Below are positions 10,642-19,358 of a DNA stretch of 64,000 bases, one piece after another; positions within the stretch are counted from its first letter, which is position 1, and the number at the start of each line of letters is the position of its first letter. The DNA is from Mesorhizobium_G sp049840935 (GTDB taxonomy: Bacteria; Pseudomonadota; Alphaproteobacteria; Rhizobiales; Rhizobiaceae): contig JASGJA010000007.1 in the NCBI GenBank assembly GCA_049840935.1, forward strand, positions 62,001-126,000, read 5' to 3'. The notes under the pieces are model-generated. The model was not told the DNA's origin. It saw only the letters and a list, made by a program, of their open reading frames with translations, and did not search any database. Both the position numbers and the translations under genes were made by a program.

Positions 10642-13227
10642 TTAAAGCTCGCGAAGCACCGGCGCGGCCTTCTGGCCCAGTACCCGCCACGTGCCGAGCA
10701 ATCCGAAACCGACGGTCAGAATCAACGCCAGCACGATTGTCGCGACCGCCACTTCCGGCAGGAAAACGGATGGCAGTTTCATCACGACCGCCACCACATA
10801 CCAAGCCGCAACACCGCCCGCAATTATCGCGAAAATCGCTGTCGCCAGACCGATCAGCAAATATTCGAGGCTGAAGGCTGCCATTAGCGTGCGTCGCGTC
10901 GCGCCTAACGTCTTGAGCACCACCGCATCGTGGACCCTCGCCCGGTTGCCCGCCGCGAGCGCACCGGAAAGCACCAGCACCGAAGCAACCAGCGCTACCG
11001 CTGCCGCCGCGCGTATCGCCGTGCCAAGCTGGCCGACAAGCTGATTTACAACATCCAGCGCATCCTTGACGCGCACGCTCGTTACTGCCGGAAATTGCTT
11101 CGTCACCGCATTAAGCAGCTTCGCTTCGTCGGCCGGCGCAGCGTTTTGTTCGCGCAGCGTCGCCAGCCAACTATGCGGCGCACCAGCGAATGTATTGGGC
11201 GAGAACACCATCACAAAATTGATGCCGAGCGATTCCCATTGCACGCGCCGCATATTGGCGATCTTCGCGGTGATGTTGCGTCCAAGCACATTGACCGTGA
11301 CCGTATCGCCCAGCTTCAAGCCAATCTGCTGCGCCTCCTCTGCTGAGAAAGACACAAGAGGCTCGCCTGCATAATCCTTCGGCCACCATTCGCCTTCCGA
11401 AATCACCGCGTTTTCGGGAATCGCCTCGGAGTATGTAATGCCGCGGTCGCCGCGCAGCACCCATGCGCCTTCGGGCGGCACCTTCACCGTCTGCGCGTCG
11501 ACACCGTTCAGCGCCACCACGCGTCCACGCAACATAGGCACGCGCTGCATCGTTCCACGCGGTGATTGAGCCTGCACGAATTTCGCAAAATCATCGATCT
11601 CGGCAGGCTGCACATCGACGAAGAAAAAATTCGGCGCGCGCTCGGCAATGGTTCCGGAAATCTGCCGCCGCAGATTGCCATCAATGAGCGCCAGCGTAAC
11701 CACCAGCGTCAACCCAAGCCCCAACGACAGCACCACCGAAGGCGTCAGCGCGCCGGGCCGATGAATATTGCCGATTGCCAGCCTGAGCGGCGTCGAGCGC
11801 ACAGCGGGAGCGCGCCGCGCCAAGGCCTGTACGAGCCCGCCAACACTGCGCAACACCAGAAATGAAAAAGCCACCGCCATTACGAAAATAATCGCGATTT
11901 GCTTGTCGCTGGAAAACAGGACGGCCAGAACGGCCAGCAGAATGCCTGCACCAATTGCCGTCGCCACATAGGCGGTGCGCGGTAGGCCCGTCGCCTCAAA
12001 GCCAAGCTCGCGAAACAGCGCTGTCGCTGGAACGTCCCGCGCCCTGCCAAGCGGCAACACGGCAAAGGCCAATGTGACCAGAGCGCCAAACACAACCGCG
12101 ACCGCCAGCGCACCGGGATAGACACCGCTCTCCGCCGGAACAGGTATCAGCGAGGCAAGCGCTGCCTTCGCGGCAAACGGCATCAGCACGCCGAGCACCA
12201 ATCCAATCGCAATGCCGATGGCCGCAATCAGCATGATCTGGATCAGATAGACGGAGAACACAAAACCGCCAGAAGCACCGAGGCTTTTGAACGTAGCGAT
12301 CACGCCGCGCTTGGAATCGAGATAGGCGCGCACGGCATTTGCCACGCCAACCCCGCCCACCACCAACGCAGTCAGCCCCACCAGTGTCAGGAACTGCGAG
12401 AACCTCTCAATGTTTGCCGACAGCGCTGGAGCTGCATTGGTGCGGCTGCGAATGCTCCAACCCGCCTGTGGAAACTCCGCCTGCGCACGGTCTTTGACCG
12501 CCTGTAATTGTGACTCGCTCGAACCGCCCGGTAGCCGAACCTTGTATACATGCTCGACAAGGCTTCCCGGCTGGATCAGGCCGGAGGCTTTCAGCGCCTC
12601 CATCGACATAAGCAATCGCGGCGCGAAGCCAAACCCGTCAGAAATCGCGTCCGGCTCATTGGTCAGCAGCGCCCGCAACTGGATGCGTTGACTGCCAAGC
12701 TCTACCGAATCGCCAACCTTCAGCCCAAGCCGGTCGAACAGAATTTGCGGCGCGGCAGCGCCATAGGCCCCGTCGCGCGAACCAAACAGATCATCGCGTG
12801 AGAGCGCCGGTTTCGTCTCAAGCGTTCCGTACAGAGGATAGGCTTCATCGACAGCCTTGGCTTCCACCAGCGCCTGATCGGAACCATCCGTCAGCCGCGC
12901 CATGGACCGCATTCCGGCACTCACCGCGAGCGTTCCCAGCCCATTCAGAAAAGCGCGCTCCTGATCATTCGCCTCGCGCTGATTCAGCTCGAATCTCATA
13001 TCCGCGCCAAGCAGCGTCTGGCCTTGGTTTGCAACGCCATCGGCAATCGCACGCGCAACCGAATTGACCCCGGCAATCGCGCCAACGCCCAGCGCAATGC
13101 AGGCCACAAAGATCAAAAAGCCTGAAAGCCCGGCCCGCATTTCGCGCAGCGCAAATCGCATTGCCAGCCCAAGCTGCGCCGCTCCTTTCGGCGGCTGATA
13201 CGCGCTTGGCGAGAGGGTGGCGTCCAT
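10642..13227 (-). CDS. ABC transporter permease, FtsX-like (YbbP type)
   Basis: An 861-residue permease with two FtsX-like modules. One N-terminal membrane helix (LSGFLIFVACIALGVGAIAG) precedes a large periplasmic domain; then come three helices (about residues 265-400), a central pair, a second periplasmic domain and three C-terminal helices. This is the layout of the YbbP family, linked to export of hydrophobic or lipid-like compounds. Its start lies two bases after the stop of the ATPase gene, so they form one operon. The divergent SGNH esterase is the usual partner (YbbA-YbbP-TesA). The substrate is unknown. Confidence 0.87.
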   Translation of the reverse strand: MDATLSPSAYQPPKGAAQLGLAMRFALREMRAGLSGFLIFVACIALGVGAIAGVNSVARAIADGVANQGQTLLGADMRFELNQREANDQERAFLNGLGTLAVSAGMRSMARLTDGSDQALVEAKAVDEAYPLYGTLETKPALSRDDLFGSRDGAYGAAAPQILFDRLGLKVGDSVELGSQRIQLRALLTNEPDAISDGFGFAPRLLMSMEALKASGLIQPGSLVEHVYKVRLPGGSSESQLQAVKDRAQAEFPQAGWSIRSRTNAAPALSANIERFSQFLTLVGLTALVVGGVGVANAVRAYLDSKRGVIATFKSLGASGGFVFSVYLIQIMLIAAIGIAIGLVLGVLMPFAAKAALASLIPVPAESGVYPGALAVAVVFGALVTLAFAVLPLGRARDVPATALFRELGFEATGLPRTAYVATAIGAGILLAVLAVLFSSDKQIAIIFVMAVAFSFLVLRSVGGLVQALARRAPAVRSTPLRLAIGNIHRPGALTPSVVLSLGLGLTLVVTLALIDGNLRRQISGTIAERAPNFFFVDVQPAEIDDFAKFVQAQSPRGTMQRVPMLRGRVVALNGVDAQTVKVPPEGAWVLRGDRGITYSEAIPENAVISEGEWWPKDYAGEPLVSFSAEEAQQIGLKLGDTVTVNVLGRNITAKIANMRRVQWESLGINFVMVFSPNTFAGAPHSWLATLREQNAAPADEAKLLNAVTKQFPAVTSVRVKDALDVVNQLVGQLGTAIRAAAAVALVASVLVLSGALAAGNRARVHDAVVLKTLGATRRTLMAAFSLEYLLIGLATAIFAIIAGGVAAWYVVAVVMKLPSVFLPEVAVATIVLALILTVGFGLLGTWRVLGQKAAPVLREL

Positions 13228-13229
13228 CG

Positions 13230-13913
13230 CTAGACTTTCACCATCGTTTCGATCCGGCCTGACCGCATGGCAATCTGCCTGTCACAGCGCTGCGCAAGCG
13301 CCGGATCATGCGTCACCAGCACCAGCGTCATGCCCCGCTCCCGCGCCTTGGCAAAAAGCAGATCGGCCACTTGCTTGCCCGTCGCCTGATCGAGATTGCC
13401 GGTCGGTTCATCCGCAATAAGAATGCGCGGCTCTGGCGCGAGCGCACGCGCAATCGCAACGCGCTGCTGTTCGCCACCCGAAAGCTGACCGGGGTAATGG
13501 CTTATCCGCTCGCCCAACCCAACTGCTTCCAGCTCCCGCGCAGCAACCGCAAAGGCATCACGATGGCCTGCCAATTCCAGCGGCACAGCAACATTTTCCA
13601 GCGCCGTCATATTGGGTATCAGATGAAACGACTGAAACACGATGCCGACATTGCGCCCGCGAAAGGCCGCGACGGCATCTTCGCTCAGTCCGGTAATCTC
13701 CGTTCCGGCGATCTTCACCTTGCCGCTGTCAACTCGTTCCAGCCCCGCCAGAACCATGAGCAAGGTCGACTTGCCGGAGCCAGAAGACCCGACAATGCCA
13801 GCCGCTTCCCCCGCCGCCACATCCAGCGAAACGCCTTTCAGCACGTGTACGGAGGAAGCCCCCTGCCCAAGCGTCAGCGAAACGTCCTTCAATTCGATGA
13901 CGGGCATTGTCAC
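13230..13913 (-). CDS. ABC transporter ATP-binding protein (YbbA type)
   Basis: A 227-residue ATPase of the MacB/LolD/YbbA group that powers the FtsX-like permease encoded next. Motifs: Walker A GSSGSGKST near residue 43, signature LSGGEQQRVAIARAL near residue 143, Walker B ILIADEPTGNLD near residue 162 and the switch histidine in LVTHDPAL. It is the first gene of a two-gene minus-strand operon. The start region faces the divergently read esterase gene about 55 bases away, suggesting a shared promoter region. Confidence 0.9.
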   Translation of the reverse strand: MTMPVIELKDVSLTLGQGASSVHVLKGVSLDVAAGEAAGIVGSSGSGKSTLLMVLAGLERVDSGKVKIAGTEITGLSEDAVAAFRGRNVGIVFQSFHLIPNMTALENVAVPLELAGHRDAFAVAARELEAVGLGERISHYPGQLSGGEQQRVAIARALAPEPRILIADEPTGNLDQATGKQVADLLFAKARERGMTLVLVTHDPALAQRCDRQIAMRSGRIETMVKV

Positions 13914-13968
13914 AAGAAAATCCTATATGGGAGACAAAGGATGCTGCGGCTCATATGGGAACCGAAAG

Positions 13969-14604
13969 ATGGTAATCAAACCGATGCGGATGGCGCTAGC
14001 CGCAATCTTCCTCGCTTTTGCTGCACCTGCGAAGGCTGATCCGTACCAGATCGTCGGATTCGGCGACAGCCTCATGGCCGGATTCGGCCTTCAAAATGGC
14101 GAGAGCTTCACCGACAAGCTGCAAGCCGCGCTCAAGGCAAAGGGTCACGATGTTGTGATCGCAAATGCAGGTGTTTCGGGCGACACGACCAGCGGCGGCC
14201 TGTCGCGTCTCGACTGGTCGATTCCGGACGGCACCAACCTCGTCATTCTCGAACTCGGCGCGAACGACATGCTGCGCGGCGTCGATCCCGCGCTTACCGA
14301 AAAGAATCTGGACACAATGCTCGCCAGCCTCAAGAAGCGCGGCATTCCTGTCTTGTTAGCCGGCATGCGCGCCGCGCCTAATCTCGGCCCCAACTATCAG
14401 GCGAATTTCGACGCCATCTATCCCCGCCTTGCGGAGAAATATGGCGTTACACTCTATCCGTTCTTCGTCGATGGCATCGTCGCGGACAAGACCTATCTGT
14501 TGGAAGACGGAATGCACCCCAATGCCGCTGGGATCGACCGTATGGTCGAGCGCATTCTGCCGACTGTCGAGAAGGTGATTGTGTCAAATGGAAAGCCAAG
14601 TTGA
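13969..14604 (+). CDS. SGNH/GDSL arylesterase (TesA-like)
   Basis: A secreted or periplasmic esterase/lysophospholipase of the TesA family, about 211 residues. A signal peptide (MALAAIFLAFAAPAKA) precedes the GDSL block VGFGDSLMAGFG with the nucleophile serine. The family's later blocks are present: NAGVSGDTTSGG, the GAND motif (LELGANDMLRG) and the catalytic Asp-His in DGMHPNAAG. The ATG at 13969 is preferred, with 13984 and 13927 as alternatives; a much longer upstream frame overlaps the ATPase gene and is ignored. It is divergent from the ABC exporter, which recurs in proteobacteria. Confidence 0.88.
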   Translation: MVIKPMRMALAAIFLAFAAPAKADPYQIVGFGDSLMAGFGLQNGESFTDKLQAALKAKGHDVVIANAGVSGDTTSGGLSRLDWSIPDGTNLVILELGANDMLRGVDPALTEKNLDTMLASLKKRGIPVLLAGMRAAPNLGPNYQANFDAIYPRLAEKYGVTLYPFFVDGIVADKTYLLEDGMHPNAAGIDRMVERILPTVEKVIVSNGKPS

Positions 14605-14713
14605 ACACGCTGCCTTAACCAGTTGCCGACGCAACTGCGAAAACCTCTTGCCGCATTGCGCAAACGATGATTCGCTTGGGTTGCGCGTTTGATTCGAGAA
14701 GGGAGTTCTCCCT

Positions 14714-15307
14714 ATGCCCCGATTGTTTACCGCTCTCGAAATTCCTCGTGACGCCGCACTTTCCTTATCGCTTTTACGCGGCGGCTTGCCGGGCGCTCGC
14801 TGGATCGACGTCGAGAATTATCACCTCACCTTGCGCTTTTTCGGCGATGTCGAAGGCCATGTGGCTGACGAAATCGTCAACGCGCTGGATCGCGTACACC
14901 GCCCATCATTCCAGCTCACGCTTTCAGGTGTAGGCGCTTTCGGCGGCAAGAAACCACATTCGATTTGGGCAGGCGTAGCCGCATCACCAGACCTTTTCGC
15001 GCTACAGGCGGAAATTGACCGTATCGCAGCGCGCCTCGGCCTGCCGTCTGACGCGCGCAAATTCTCACCGCATGTCACGCTGGCCAGATTGCGCAACACC
15101 TCGCCGGATGCGGTTGCGATGTATCTCTCGGCGCGCGGAAATTTCGCCGCCATGCCATTCAAGGTCGGGCGATTTGTCCTGATGTCATCCCGCGATTCGG
15201 TCGGGGGCGGACCTTATGTCGTCGAAGAAGCCTGGTCGCTCGGTGCAGACATTCGCTCGCCAAGTTTGGTGATAAGCCCGTCGGACGCCTCACGAAGCAT
15301 TCGGTAG
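14714..15307 (+). CDS. thpR: RNA 2',3'-cyclic phosphodiesterase (2'-5' RNA ligase family)
   Basis: A 197-residue member of the 2H phosphoesterase family that opens RNA 2',3'-cyclic phosphates. The two HxTx motifs that define the active site are visible: HLTLRF near residue 36 and HVTLAR near residue 121. The start ATG at 14714 is preceded by GGGAG. Its last 94 bases overlap the 3' end of the convergent phosphatase gene, so the C-terminal tail beyond about residue 170 could be a local extension. Confidence 0.87.
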   Translation: MPRLFTALEIPRDAALSLSLLRGGLPGARWIDVENYHLTLRFFGDVEGHVADEIVNALDRVHRPSFQLTLSGVGAFGGKKPHSIWAGVAASPDLFALQAEIDRIAARLGLPSDARKFSPHVTLARLRNTSPDAVAMYLSARGNFAAMPFKVGRFVLMSSRDSVGGGPYVVEEAWSLGADIRSPSLVISPSDASRSIR

Positions 15308-15729
15308 ACCGACTCGAATCCATCATCACCGCCATAATACGGGTCGGGCACATCCCGGACCGGCCCCAGCGCATATTGATTGAACAAATGAATACGACCG
15401 CGCTGCTCCGGCTCCGCCACCCGGCGCAGATCATCCAGATTCGATCTGTCCATAGCCATAATTAGATCGAAACTCTCAAAGTCGTCTGCCCGAATTTTCC
15501 GCGCACGCTGATCGGAAATGTCGATGCCGTATCGCGCCGCGACCGCTATCGAACGCGGGTCCGGCGGCGAACCGTGATGCCATCCGCCGGTTCCGGCAGA
15601 GTCGATCACGAAGCGATTATCCCAACCCCTTTGCCGAACCGCATCGCGAAAAATCCCCTCGGCCAGTGGCGAGCGGCAGATATTGCCCAAGCATACGAAC
15701 AGAACAGAGCACTGCCATTGTGAAGTCAC
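15214..15729 (-). CDS. Low molecular weight protein-tyrosine phosphatase
   Basis: A 171-residue cytoplasmic phosphatase of the LMW-PTP family. The P-loop CLGNICRS (CX5RS) sits near residue 13 and the general-acid aspartate lies in VPDPYYGG near residue 128. The frame starts at GTG (15727-15729). Bacterial members dephosphorylate tyrosine on proteins or act on polysaccharide-export kinases; the target here is unknown. The gene is convergent with thpR and overlaps it by 94 bases. The last 15 residues beyond the usual family end are probably a tail of low importance. Confidence 0.88.
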   Translation of the reverse strand: MTSQWQCSVLFVCLGNICRSPLAEGIFRDAVRQRGWDNRFVIDSAGTGGWHHGSPPDPRSIAVAARYGIDISDQRARKIRADDFESFDLIMAMDRSNLDDLRRVAEPEQRGRIHLFNQYALGPVRDVPDPYYGGDDGFESVYRMLREASDGLITKLGERMSAPSDQASSTT

Positions 15730-15819
15730 GAATAACCCCTTCTACCGATTTGAAAGGTTGCGGTCTTGCAGCGGGGCAGAAGCTATACCACATCATTGGC
15801 AAAGATCGCGGAGGGATCG

Positions 15820-16161
15820 ATGGACGCAGCGCGAATGTTTCGCACCGATGGAACGGAGAATATCCGGCAGAATTTCTGGCGCACGGCACGCAAGGCTGCG
15901 CGTCACGTCCCTTTCATGGAAGACGTTGTATCGGCCTACTATTGTGCGCTCGACAAGGACACGTCCACCAAAACCAAGGGCATCCTGCTCGGCGCGTTGG
16001 CCTACTTCGTTCTTCCCATCGATGCGGTGCCAGACATTCTCGCCGGGATAGGCTTCACAGACGACATTGCGGTGCTGTCTGCGGCTATCGCTGCCGTGCA
16101 GGCCAGCATCACGCCCGCCCATCGCAGTGCGGCGCGTAAGTCCATTGACGACTGGTCATAA
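15820..16161 (+). CDS. DUF1232 family protein (YkvA-like)
   Basis: A 113-residue small membrane-associated protein. The DUF1232 core KGILLGALAYFVLPIDAVPD (about residues 54-73) is followed by GFTDDIAVL, the family signature. The ATG at 15820 follows a GGAGGGA ribosome site at 15810-15816; a longer frame from 15766 lacks one. Function is unknown in this family. A strong terminator follows at 16174. Confidence 0.85.
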   Translation: MDAARMFRTDGTENIRQNFWRTARKAARHVPFMEDVVSAYYCALDKDTSTKTKGILLGALAYFVLPIDAVPDILAGIGFTDDIAVLSAAIAAVQASITPAHRSAARKSIDDWS

Positions 16162-16173
16162 CGCTTTCATGAG

Positions 16174-16200
16174 ACGGCAAGTCAAACTCTTGCCGTTTTC
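16174..16200 (+). terminator. Intrinsic terminator after the DUF1232 gene
   Basis: ACGGCAAG (16174-16181) pairs with CTTGCCGT (16189-16196), followed by TTTC. It lies 12 bases after the stop codon. Confidence 0.8.
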
Positions 16201-16386
16201 ATGCCCTTCTCAATGTGCGCGCAGGCTTGGTGCGGCCCGTCCGGACTGCCCCGTTCTCGGCTATCCGGGCGCGGGATTTGGGCGGGATAACGGTTTGGTA
16301 ACTCTGATTAAGTCAAAATGAACCAAATTGCCTCGCCCGTAAGGCACGGCGCATAGTGATTTTTTAGAACGGGAAATGTCTCAGCA

Positions 16387-16890
16387 ATGTACAGATTGAC
16401 TGCCTTGGTTACGAGTTTTGTGTTGGCGATAAGCGCCGCACCGGCGTTGGCGCAGTCGGCCACCAAAATCGGCCAACACAATGCATGGGGCACCTATAGC
16501 TATCAGGCGAATAACGGTAAGGTCTGCTACGTGCTCACGGTTCCGACCGACAAGCAGCCAACCACACTGGACCACGGCGACATCTTTTTCTTCGTAAGCC
16601 AGCGCCCTGGCGGCAAGGCTTCCTACGAGCCGCAGTTCATCGCTTCTTATGACTTGCAGGCCAATTCCAAGGTTCAGGTCACTGTCGGCAACAAATCGTT
16701 CTCGATGTTCACCAAGGGCAAGTCAGCCTGGGTCGAAAAGCCGGAAGACGAACCGGCGCTGATCAATGCGATGCGCGGCGGGTCTGACATGAAGATCGCG
16801 GCCAAGTCCAAGCGCGGCAACCCGACGAACTACACCTTCTCGCTCAAGGGCATTTCGGCAGCGCTCAGCTCAATCGCTCAGTGCAAGTAA
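16387..16890 (+). CDS. Invasion-associated locus B (IalB) family protein
   Basis: A 167-residue secreted protein with a clear Sec signal (MYRLTALVTSFVLAISAAPALAQ). The mature part carries the IalB-type pattern: WGTYSYQANNGKVCYVL near residue 34, then SQRPGG and a C-terminal FSLKGISAALSSIAQCK, with paired cysteines. IalB of Bartonella aids red-cell invasion, but the family is widespread in free-living alphaproteobacteria, where its role is unknown. The 225 bases upstream hold the preceding terminator and the promoter region only. A terminator follows immediately. Confidence 0.85.
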   Translation: MYRLTALVTSFVLAISAAPALAQSATKIGQHNAWGTYSYQANNGKVCYVLTVPTDKQPTTLDHGDIFFFVSQRPGGKASYEPQFIASYDLQANSKVQVTVGNKSFSMFTKGKSAWVEKPEDEPALINAMRGGSDMKIAAKSKRGNPTNYTFSLKGISAALSSIAQCK

Positions 16891-16915
16891 GCCGGTATCG
16901 CCAGCGCTAAAAGTT

Positions 16916-16945
16916 TAGGCCGCGCCCTGCGGCCTATTTCTTTTT
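16916..16945. terminator. Terminator shared by convergent genes
   Basis: TAGGCCGC (16916-16923) pairs with GCGGCCTA (16929-16936) and is followed by TTTCTTTTT on the plus strand. It ends the IalB-family transcript and overlaps the last codon of the convergent DUF6489 gene. Confidence 0.85.
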
Positions 16946-17185
16946 GTCGCCCGAAGCTCCCTGAGGAAACATCCCGCCCATAACGTTGCGCATCCAGTCC
17001 GTATTCTGCGGCATGCCGGAGAACCACGTCTTGAGCAGGTTTTCTGGCGAAAACCGATCGATCTCCGCGATCATGCGCTCTTCCATCTGTTTCATCATCG
17101 CCTGCTGAAGCGGCTGCACATCAGGCAATCCCATGAATTGCCGCGCTTCTTCCGGTGTGCAGTCGATGTTGATTGTCACCTTCAT
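16934..17185 (-). CDS. DUF6489 family small protein
   Basis: An 83-residue acidic, helical protein beginning MKVTINIDCTPEEARQFMGL, the pattern of DUF6489 proteins in alphaproteobacteria; the C-terminus is a glycine-poor, Lys-rich tail (GASGDKKK). The ATG at 17183-17185 follows GGAGAGAAAAG; the open frame continues upstream to 17242 without a better site. Function is unknown. A phasin or polymer link has been noted for similar MxQ-rich helical proteins but nothing here supports it. Confidence 0.7.
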   Translation of the reverse strand: MKVTINIDCTPEEARQFMGLPDVQPLQQAMMKQMEERMIAEIDRFSPENLLKTWFSGMPQNTDWMRNVMGGMFPQGASGDKKK

Positions 17186-17271
17186 TCTTTTCTCTCCATT
17201 CTGGCGGCGTTCGCTCACCAAGATTGCGCATGTTTCGCGCATTGAACAACTGTCGAGAGAAATTCAAGCAA

Positions 17272-17297
17272 CAAAAAAGGGCGGCTCAAGACCGCCC
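17272..17297 (-). terminator. Intrinsic terminator after the 17,321-17,704 gene
   Basis: GGGCGG (17279-17284) pairs with CCGCCC (17292-17297), followed on the minus strand by TTTTTT. Confidence 0.85.
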
Positions 17298-17320
17298 TTC
17301 CTGTAGAATCGACTTGCTCG

Positions 17321-17704
17321 TTAATTAGCAGGCGCAGGCTGCGTCGGCTGCGGAGCCGGAGCCGTGCTTGCCCGGCGGGTGCGCGGCCGAGCAGTCGCAT
17401 CAGGCGCTGGCGCGGCTGGCGTTGCCGGGGCTGGCTCGCTGGTCGTCGCTGGCGCAGGGGCCGGAGTCTCGGACGTACCCGGAGCGAATACGAAATAGGC
17501 GATCACCGCGAGTACAAGAACAATCGCCGCGATAATTGCGCCATTCCCCATGCCGCGCCCTTCAACAACACGGCGATTATCCACGATGTTGTCGCTCGCG
17601 TTTGTCACACGCGGATCCAGCGGATCGATCGGTGCGCCAACAGGGTCCGTCACATGCTTCGGATCATTGGCGTAGTCATGCAGTTTGCGTGCAGGTTCAG
17701 CCAT
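17321..17704 (-). CDS. Hypothetical single-pass membrane protein with Pro/Ala-rich tail
   Basis: 127 residues. A polar N-terminus (about 50 residues, with DPVGAPIDPLDPRVTNASDN) is followed by one membrane helix (GAIIAAIVLVLAVIAYFVFA) and a low-complexity tail rich in Pro, Ala and Thr with an Arg-rich patch (ARPRTRRAS). The tail is probably periplasmic. The ATG at 17702-17704 is preceded by AAGGAGG. It has its own terminator. No family function is recognised. Confidence 0.7.
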   Translation of the reverse strand: MAEPARKLHDYANDPKHVTDPVGAPIDPLDPRVTNASDNIVDNRRVVEGRGMGNGAIIAAIVLVLAVIAYFVFAPGTSETPAPAPATTSEPAPATPAAPAPDATARPRTRRASTAPAPQPTQPAPAN

Positions 17705-17746
17705 TGCCGTCCTCCTTGTGTTCAGCTTCAGACTGACAAACGTAAT

Positions 17747-17778
17747 AAAGAAGCCGAGGTTCCAAGGAATCTCGGCTT
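17747..17778 (-). terminator. Probable terminator after the small secreted-protein gene
   Basis: AAGCCGAG (17751-17758) pairs with CTCGGCTT (17771-17778), followed on the minus strand by CTTTATTA. The T-tract is weak. Confidence 0.6.
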
Positions 17779-17785
17779 TCGGTCG

Positions 17786-18025
17786 TCATGCGACCCAAAA
17801 GTCAGCAAAAAGCCCGATTTTTTCTATTTGGTCAGTCTGTTGCGTCTGAACCGGCTCGTCGGTGGTTGGGAGCACCGGGGTCGACATATTGAGATTTTGC
17901 TCGGAAGCTACACTCGCTACGACTGTTTTTTCTTCCTTCGCCTGCGCCGAACGTTGATACTCGCAAGCGCTCGCGAATGGTGCAGAGAAGGCAAGAAGGC
18001 TAATTGCTAGAACAGCTTTCTTCAT
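17786..18025 (-). CDS. Hypothetical small secreted protein
   Basis: 79 residues with a good signal peptide (MKKAVLAISLLAFSAPFASA) and a mature part of about 58 mostly polar residues with one early cysteine (CEYQRSAQAKEE). AAAGGAGCACGAA precedes the ATG, a convincing ribosome site. The first residue after the predicted cleavage is Cys, but the box (SAC) is not a strict lipobox. No family recognised. Confidence 0.6.
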   Translation of the reverse strand: MKKAVLAISLLAFSAPFASACEYQRSAQAKEEKTVVASVASEQNLNMSTPVLPTTDEPVQTQQTDQIEKIGLFADFWVA

Positions 18026-18101
18026 TTCGTGCTCCTTTCAGTCAGAAGCCGCGAAGAATAACAAAGCAGTTCTTTGACAAATCACGCTTTGCGTGAACGC
18101 C

Positions 18102-18179
18102 TCAGCGCACCGCCGCTATACCAAGGACAGCGATGAACGAGATAAGGAACAGCACGTTCAACGTCGCAAGCAGCTTCAT
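18102..18179 (-). CDS. Possible 25-residue hydrophobic peptide
   Basis: A tiny frame, ATG at 18177-18179, encodes MKLLATLNVLFLISFIAVLG followed by IAAVR and a stop. It would be a single membrane helix. No strong ribosome site is seen upstream, so expression is uncertain. The rest of 18,026-18,296 holds no recognised gene. Confidence 0.25.
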   Translation of the reverse strand: MKLLATLNVLFLISFIAVLGIAAVR

Positions 18180-18296
18180 CGCGGGAAGCGCAAGAGATTT
18201 CGGCGATGGTGGTTGCTGTCGCTGTTCTGGTCATGCCTGCATCTTAATCGGCAAAGCAGGACGATTGGTTAAGCCGTTATCTCGAATTGCACGTTT

Positions 18297-19235
18297 TCAC
18301 GCACGCGGATGCGCTGCTTCATAAATATCCAGCAATCGAGCCGAATCGACGCCCGTATAAATCTGCGTGGTCGAAAGACTTGCATGGCCGAGCAGTTCCT
18401 GAATCGCGCGCAAATCGCCACCGCGCCCCAGCAGATGCGTCGCGAAGGAATGGCGCAGAGCGTGCGGCGTTGCGGTTTCGGGCAGATTCAGCGCCGAGCG
18501 CATACGCTGCATTTCGCGCTGTATGATTGCCGGATTGAGTGGCCCGCCTTTGGCTCCGCGAAACAGCGGTTGGTCAGCCGCCAAATGATACGGGCAAAGG
18601 CTGCGATAGGTCGCGACCGCCTCATACGTTACCGGCAGAACAGGTACGAGCCGCATCTTGCCGCCCTTACCTGTTACGCGCAGTACATTTTCGCCCCGCG
18701 TGGAAAGGTCAGACCCCAGCAGTCCCAACGCCTCGGAAATACGCATCCCCGAACCATAAAGCAGTGCCAGCACGGCAGCGTTGCGTGCGGCAATCCACGG
18801 CTCTTCGGCAAGTTGCTCGCCAACATCGACAACCCTGCGCGCATCTGCAACCGTCAACGGCTTTGGCAATGATTTGGGCTGTTTCGGTGCGCGCAGTGCT
18901 GACGCACCAGCGGCATTGGCCAGCCCCTTGCGGTCCAGATACCGCAAGAACGACCGCACACCGGCAAGCCCGCGCCCCAACGTTCTCGGCCCTGCACCAT
19001 CTGCGCGACGGGCTGCGAGAAAGGCGCGCAGATCGATTGGCCGCAACGCGCTCACATCGGAAACGCCGGGTGGCCCGCCACAATGCCCCGTCAGAAACTG
19101 CAGAAACTGGCGCGTATCCCGCTCGTACGCTTCGACAGTCAACTTCGACAGTCGCCGCTCGCTCGCCAGCGTTTTCAGCCAAGCCTGCCGTGCGTCGGCA
19201 AGATCGGGTTTGGCGGAGATTAAAAATTCCTGCAT
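18297..19235 (-). CDS. xerC: Tyrosine recombinase XerC
   Basis: A 312-residue site-specific recombinase; with XerD it resolves chromosome dimers at dif. The N-terminal SAM-like domain (LSKLTVEAYERDTRQFLQFL) precedes the catalytic domain with the Arg in YGSGMRISEALGL (about residue 163), HALRHSFATHLL (about residue 253) and the Tyr nucleophile in LSTTQIYTGVD (about residue 293). It is not beside an att repeat and its family-level pattern is XerC, so it is the housekeeping enzyme and not an island integrase. It is divergent from the metallopeptidase gene. Confidence 0.9.
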   Translation of the reverse strand: MQEFLISAKPDLADARQAWLKTLASERRLSKLTVEAYERDTRQFLQFLTGHCGGPPGVSDVSALRPIDLRAFLAARRADGAGPRTLGRGLAGVRSFLRYLDRKGLANAAGASALRAPKQPKSLPKPLTVADARRVVDVGEQLAEEPWIAARNAAVLALLYGSGMRISEALGLLGSDLSTRGENVLRVTGKGGKMRLVPVLPVTYEAVATYRSLCPYHLAADQPLFRGAKGGPLNPAIIQREMQRMRSALNLPETATPHALRHSFATHLLGRGGDLRAIQELLGHASLSTTQIYTGVDSARLLDIYEAAHPRA

Positions 19236-19358
19236 CGTTATCTCGAAACTGCAAAACCCTATCAGACCTCACCAACCTTAATGACAGGAAAACATCGATT
19301 GGCCGGAACCAATTTTGTGCTCGCCGATTTCGACAGACCAGATTGAGGGAATCCCTGA

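Noticed and set aside
13642..13968. 320-residue esterase starting at 13,642
   Set aside because: The first 109 residues are antisense to the ABC ATPase gene and precede the signal peptide.
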